Positions 5,834 through 8,191 of a stretch of DNA of 8,191 bases are shown here, one piece after another. Location: NCBI GenBank assembly GCA_002336845.1, contig DDEX01000036.1, positions 1-8,191 on the forward strand, read 5' to 3'. How positions within the stretch are numbered: position 1 is the first letter of the stretch; the number at the start of each line of letters is the position of its first letter. The DNA is from Rhodobacteraceae bacterium UBA1943 (GTDB lineage: Bacteria > Pseudomonadota > Alphaproteobacteria > Rhodobacterales > Rhodobacteraceae). The notes under the pieces are model-generated. The model was given only the letters and a program-made list of their open reading frames with translations, ran no database searches and was not told where the DNA came from. A program made the position numbers and the translations under genes.

Positions 5834-6367
5834 ATGAATAATTTTCCCGGGCTGTCTCTGGTGGTGGGTGGCGCACGCTCTGGCAAGTCGCGGCTGGCCG
5901 AGCGGCTGGTGCGCGCGGCGGGCCTGCCCCTGACCTATATCGCCACCGCGCAGGCTTGGGATGACGAGATGGCGGCGCGGATTGCCCAGCATCGCGATGA
6001 TCGGGGCGCGGGCTGGACCACGATCGAGGCTCCGCGCGATCTGTGCGGGGCGCTGGCATCGGCACGCGGCGCGGTTCTGGTCGATTGCGCGACGCTGTGG
6101 CTGACCAATGTGATGTTGGGTGACGGCGATGTTGTGGCAGAGGCTGCGGCCCTTATGGCTGCCTTGCGCGCCCATCCCGGCCCGGTGGTCGTGGTGTCGA
6201 ACGAGGTGGGCTGGGGCATCGTGCCGGAAAACGCGCTGGCCCGCCGGTTCCGCGATGAACAGGGGCGGCTGAACCAGCAAATTGCGGAGGCGGCCGATCT
6301 GGTGTTGGGGGTGATGGCCGGTCTGCCCATGGTGCTGAAAGGGGCGCTGCCAGAGGGTGTAAGATGA
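5834..6367 (+). CDS. cobU: bifunctional adenosylcobinamide kinase / adenosylcobinamide-phosphate guanylyltransferase
   Basis: CobU (CobP in aerobic-pathway naming) phosphorylates adenosylcobinamide with ATP or GTP, then transfers GMP to give adenosylcobinamide-GDP, which prepares the corrin for attachment of the lower-ligand nucleotide. The 177-residue length is typical. Visible motifs are the Walker A loop GGARSGKSR (12-20), TYIATAQAWDDEM (34-46), the QHRDDR region (52-57) holding the His expected to be guanylylated, VDCATLWLTN (83-92, Walker B-like), VSNEVGWGIVPEN (121-133) and RLNQQIAEAAD (145-155). All are characteristic of the CobU/CobP family. ATG 5834 is the only sensible start; its nearest purine-rich site (GGAG, 5815-5818) is too far for good spacing, so initiation may be weak. 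The stop overlaps the next ATG (ATGA), so the two are coupled. Confidence 0.96.
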   Translation: MNNFPGLSLVVGGARSGKSRLAERLVRAAGLPLTYIATAQAWDDEMAARIAQHRDDRGAGWTTIEAPRDLCGALASARGAVLVDCATLWLTNVMLGDGDVVAEAAALMAALRAHPGPVVVVSNEVGWGIVPENALARRFRDEQGRLNQQIAEAADLVLGVMAGLPMVLKGALPEGVR

Positions 6368-6933
6368 GGCTGTGGTGGGTGCGCCACGGGCCGACGCATG
6401 AAAAGGCGTTCTGCGGCTGGCGCGATGTGCCTGCCGATCTGTCGGACCATGCCGCGATTGCGCGGTTGCAAGGGTTCCTGCCGGATGCGCCCGTGGTGTC
6501 GTCCGACCTGATCCGCGCACGCGCCACGGCAGATGCGATTGCCGGTGCCCGTGTGCGCCTGCCAGATGTGCGCGGCTTGCGAGAGTTTCACTTTGGCGAA
6601 TGGGACGGGATGCGCTGGGATGATGTGTCCGCCCGCGACCCCGAGCTTTCCCGCGCCTATTGGGAGGAGCCGGGCGACATCACGCCCCCCGGCGGCGAAA
6701 GCTGGAACGCGGCGGCGGCGCGGGTATCGCGGGCGGTTGCGGACCTTGTGGCGACACCCCGGCCAGACCTGATCGTGGTTGCCCATTTCGGCGTGATCCT
6801 GTCGCAGCTTGCCCCCGCCTTGGGGCAAAGTCTGGCGGAAGTTCTTGCGCAGCGGATCGACAATCTGTCGGTGACCCGTCTGGACTGGAACGGCCAGGTT
6901 TGGCAGGCGGGGGTGATCAATCATCGTCCGTGA
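6364..6933 (+). CDS. cobC: histidine phosphatase family protein, probable alpha-ribazole-5'-phosphate phosphatase (CobC)
   Basis: This 189-residue protein belongs to the histidine phosphatase (phosphoglycerate-mutase-like) superfamily. It has the phosphohistidine motif VRHGPT (6-11, His8 the nucleophile), SSDLIRARATA (46-56) with the phosphate-binding arginines, LREFHFGEWDG (72-82) with the acid/base Glu74, and the second His in VAHFGVI (139-145, His141). CobC-type enzymes remove the 5' phosphate from alpha-ribazole phosphate or from adenosylcobalamin phosphate in the last steps of B12 assembly. The 4-nt overlap with cobU and the shared strand make that role likely. The superfamily is broad, however, and sequence alone does not exclude another phosphoester substrate. 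A good ribosome binding site (AGAGGG, 6352-6357) lies 6 nt before the ATG inside cobU. The stop is followed by about 73 nt before the next gene. Confidence 0.82.
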   Translation: MRLWWVRHGPTHEKAFCGWRDVPADLSDHAAIARLQGFLPDAPVVSSDLIRARATADAIAGARVRLPDVRGLREFHFGEWDGMRWDDVSARDPELSRAYWEEPGDITPPGGESWNAAAARVSRAVADLVATPRPDLIVVAHFGVILSQLAPALGQSLAEVLAQRIDNLSVTRLDWNGQVWQAGVINHRP

Positions 6934-6966
6934 TGCGCCGCCTCACAAATCGCGACTTTTCCTGAT

Positions 6967-6979
6967 GGGGCATCGCCCC
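6967..6979. other. short inverted repeat between cobC and the GST-like gene
   Basis: GGGGC (6967-6971), ATC, GCCCC (6975-6979) is a perfect 5-bp repeat in the 73-nt gap. It has no T-run after it on the plus strand, so it is a poor terminator. It overlaps CCCCTAGCC (6976-6984), a 9-mer that recurs upstream of the comM start (7936-7944). Its role is unknown; it may be part of a promoter. Confidence 0.2.
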
Positions 6980-7006
6980 TAGCCTGTATCAAAAGGGGAA
7001 GTGACG

Positions 7007-7876
7007 ATGACCTATGATCTTGTGATCGGCGACCGCGGTTATTCCAGTTGGTCTCTGCGCGGCTGGCTGCTGTTCGATGCCTTTGGCATTCCGGTGAAAA
7101 CCCATCTGGCGCGGCTTTATTCGGATGAACTGCCGAACATGCTGAAAGCCTATCACCCGGCCAGAACCGCCCCGACCATGCGCACCCCCGATGGCGTGGT
7201 GGTGCCCGAAACCATTGCCATCGCCGAAGAACTGGCCAGCCGCCACCCAGAGGCCGGCCTGTGGCCCGCCGATCCAAAGGCGCGTGCCGTGGCGCGGGTG
7301 CTGGCGGCAGAAATGCACGCCGGGTTCGTGGCCCTGCGCAGCCACTGCCCGATGAACCTGCGCGTCAGCTATACCGGCTGCGAGCCGCCGCCCGAGGTGC
7401 TGGCCGATCTGGCGCGGCTGGAAACCCTCTGGGATTGGGCACGCGATCAGACCGGCAGCACGGTTTGGCTGGCGGGCGACTATTCGGCGGCGGATGCCTT
7501 CTTTGCACCTGTCGCGGCGCGGATTGTCACCTATAACCTGCCGGTTTCGCCCCGTGCGATGGCCTATGTGCAGGCGCATCTGGCACATCCGTCGTTCCGC
7601 CGGTGGCGGGCGATGGGGCTGGTTGATGGCGCGGATCAGGAGTTTTACCGCCGCCCATACCCCCGCCGCCCCTGGCCCGGCCCGGTGCCGTTGTCTGCCC
7701 GCGCGGTTGAAGGCAGTCGCGCCGAAAACGCCACCTGTCCCTATTCCGGCAAGCCGGTTACCCATGTGCTGGAGATCGAGGGCCGACGGCTGGGGTTCTG
7801 CAACGCCTTCTGCCGCGACAAGACGGTGGCAGACCCCGAGGCATGGCCCAAGTTCGTGGCCCTGCTGCGCGGTTAA
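7007..7876 (+). CDS. glutathione S-transferase family protein with C-terminal TRASH-like cysteine module
   Basis: The 289-residue protein has a GST layout. Residues 1-85 form a thioredoxin-like N-domain with IGDRGYSSWSLRGWLL (7-22), where Ser13/14 are candidate glutathione-activating residues as in zeta-like SSxS motifs, and VPETIAIAEELA (66-77), the glutathione-contacting loop. The helical C-domain (90-205) includes GDYSAADAFFAPVAARI (157-173), the usual N-capping region. After a proline-rich linker (215-235), residues 242-289 form a separate module with Cys244, Cys265 and Cys269. The spacing C-x20-C-x3-C and the surroundings CPYSGKPV...GFCNAFCRDK...DPEAW fit the TRASH/YHS type of metal-binding fold. 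The expected second Cys of a CPxCG is Ser247 here. ATG 7007 is preceded by AGGGG (6994-6998) at 8-nt spacing and is preferred over GTG 7001. Substrate unknown; detoxification or metal/redox sensing are possible. Confidence 0.85.
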   Translation: MTYDLVIGDRGYSSWSLRGWLLFDAFGIPVKTHLARLYSDELPNMLKAYHPARTAPTMRTPDGVVVPETIAIAEELASRHPEAGLWPADPKARAVARVLAAEMHAGFVALRSHCPMNLRVSYTGCEPPPEVLADLARLETLWDWARDQTGSTVWLAGDYSAADAFFAPVAARIVTYNLPVSPRAMAYVQAHLAHPSFRRWRAMGLVDGADQEFYRRPYPRRPWPGPVPLSARAVEGSRAENATCPYSGKPVTHVLEIEGRRLGFCNAFCRDKTVADPEAWPKFVALLRG

Positions 7877-7900
7877 GCAAGGCATATGGCCCTGTTGGCC

Positions 7901-7934
7901 AAGGATGCGGGCATTAACCCATCCTTAATTCTTT
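7901..7934 (+). terminator. probable rho-independent terminator after the GST-like gene
   Basis: AAGGATG (7901-7907) pairs perfectly with CATCCTT (7920-7926). With a bulged C, two further G-C pairs extend the stem toward a GCATTAA loop. The hairpin is followed by AATTCTTT, a moderate T-tract. A second small repeat (TGGCC 7887-7891 / GGCCA 7897-7901) precedes it. Placed 24 nt after the GST stop, it would separate that gene from the comM-type gene. Confidence 0.42.
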
Positions 7935-7970
7935 CCCCCTAGCCGTTAACCATTGAGCGAGGTGGAAAAG

Positions 7971-8191
7971 ATGATGGCGCGGGCCTTTACCGTGGCGTTC
8001 GAGGGTGTCGAGGCGCGGCTGGTCGAGGTGCAATGCGCCGTCTCGCCGGGCGTGCCGTCCTTCACGCTGGTCGGCCTGCCCGACAAGGCGGTGTCAGAGG
8101 CGAAGGAACGGGTGCGCGCGGCCTTTGCGGCGCTGTCCATCGCCTTGCCGTCCAAGCGCATCACGCTGAACCTGTCGCCCGCCGATCTGCC
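7971..8191 (+). CDS. comM: YifB/ComM-family Mg-chelatase-like AAA+ ATPase, N-terminal part (3' truncated by window)
   Basis: The first 73 codons read MMARAFTVAFEGVEARLVEV, then VSPGVPSFTLVGLPDKAVSE, AKERVRAAF and LPSKRITLNLSPADL. This is the conserved N-terminal (Lon-protease-like S5 fold) start of YifB/ComM proteins. In these, the VGLPDxAVxEsxeRVrAA and P.krItvNLaPAdl motifs precede a Mg-chelatase AAA+ core, which here lies outside the window. ComM in naturally transformable bacteria is a hexameric helicase promoting branch migration during integration of incoming DNA. The gene is also widespread in species not known to be transformable. GAGGTGG (7959-7965) precedes the tandem ATGs at 7971 and 7974. 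Spacing is 5 nt to the first and 8 nt to the second, so 7974 is a real alternative start. The GST-like gene ends 94 nt upstream on the same strand. Confidence 0.93.
   Translation, partial: MMARAFTVAFEGVEARLVEVQCAVSPGVPSFTLVGLPDKAVSEAKERVRAAFAALSIALPSKRITLNLSPADL

Noticed and set aside
5935..6924. 329-codon open frame on the minus strand opposite cobU and cobC
   Set aside because: It covers two clear coupled cobalamin genes in antisense, and its composition (His, Arg, Pro) is that of a GC-driven shadow.
1..8191. Mobile element, CRISPR array, tRNA or defence system
   Set aside because: No transposase, integrase, regularly spaced repeats, tRNA-like cloverleaf or defence domains were seen. Composition is uniform and the genes are core metabolic or stress functions.

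Overview
The window is high-GC, densely packed chromosomal DNA. The gene content and protein style fit an alphaproteobacterium of the Rhodobacterales (Rhodobacter/Paracoccus relatives). Pointers are a RpoHII-like second heat-shock sigma factor, a type B PutA tail, a rhomboid protease beginning MFPIRDHNPS, and a GST-like protein with a cysteine-rich tail. This placement comes from remembered family resemblance, not from a database search. I see no tRNA, rRNA, CRISPR array, insertion sequence, prophage or integrase; the region is core chromosome rather than an island.

Layout, left to right. (1) 1-531 (+): the C-terminal end of the bifunctional proline catabolic enzyme PutA, cut by the window edge. 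(2) 633-902 (+): a small lipoprotein of unknown function, closed by a strong rho-independent terminator at 930-957. (3) 961-1401: a gene-poor stretch with several small inverted repeats and one short His/Gly-rich reading frame (1139-1318) whose upstream part looks like a damaged lipoprotein signal peptide. (4) 1402-2145 (+): an intramembrane rhomboid serine protease with an intact Ser/His dyad.

(5) 5771-2150 (-): a four-gene cluster read leftward, RpoH-type sigma factor, coaBC (coenzyme A synthesis), dut (dUTPase), and a ThiF/MoeB-type E1-like adenylyltransferase carrying an unusual membrane-anchoring N-terminus. coaBC/dut overlap by 4 nt (ATGA) and dut/moeB by 1 nt (TGATG), so these three are almost certainly translationally coupled. 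The sigma gene lies 54 nt upstream of coaBC and may share its transcript. The cluster converges on the rhomboid gene with only 4 nt between the stop codons.

(6) 5834-6933 (+): divergent from the sigma gene across a 62-nt shared promoter region, a two-gene cobalamin pair. cobU/cobP (adenosylcobinamide kinase/guanylyltransferase) overlaps by 4 nt a histidine phosphatase that is probably the CobC-type alpha-ribazole phosphatase. Together they would supply the nucleotide-loop end of B12 assembly. (7) 7007-7876 (+): a glutathione S-transferase-like protein with a C-terminal TRASH-like cysteine module, followed by a probable terminator. (8) 7971-8191 (+): the first 73 codons of a YifB/ComM-family Mg-chelatase-like AAA+ ATPase, cut by the right edge.

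The most unusual items are the GST-TRASH fusion, the membrane-anchored MoeB-like enzyme inside a sigma factor/coaBC/dut cluster, and the decayed-looking His/Gly-rich small gene. None of them amounts to clear evidence for a new multi-gene system.
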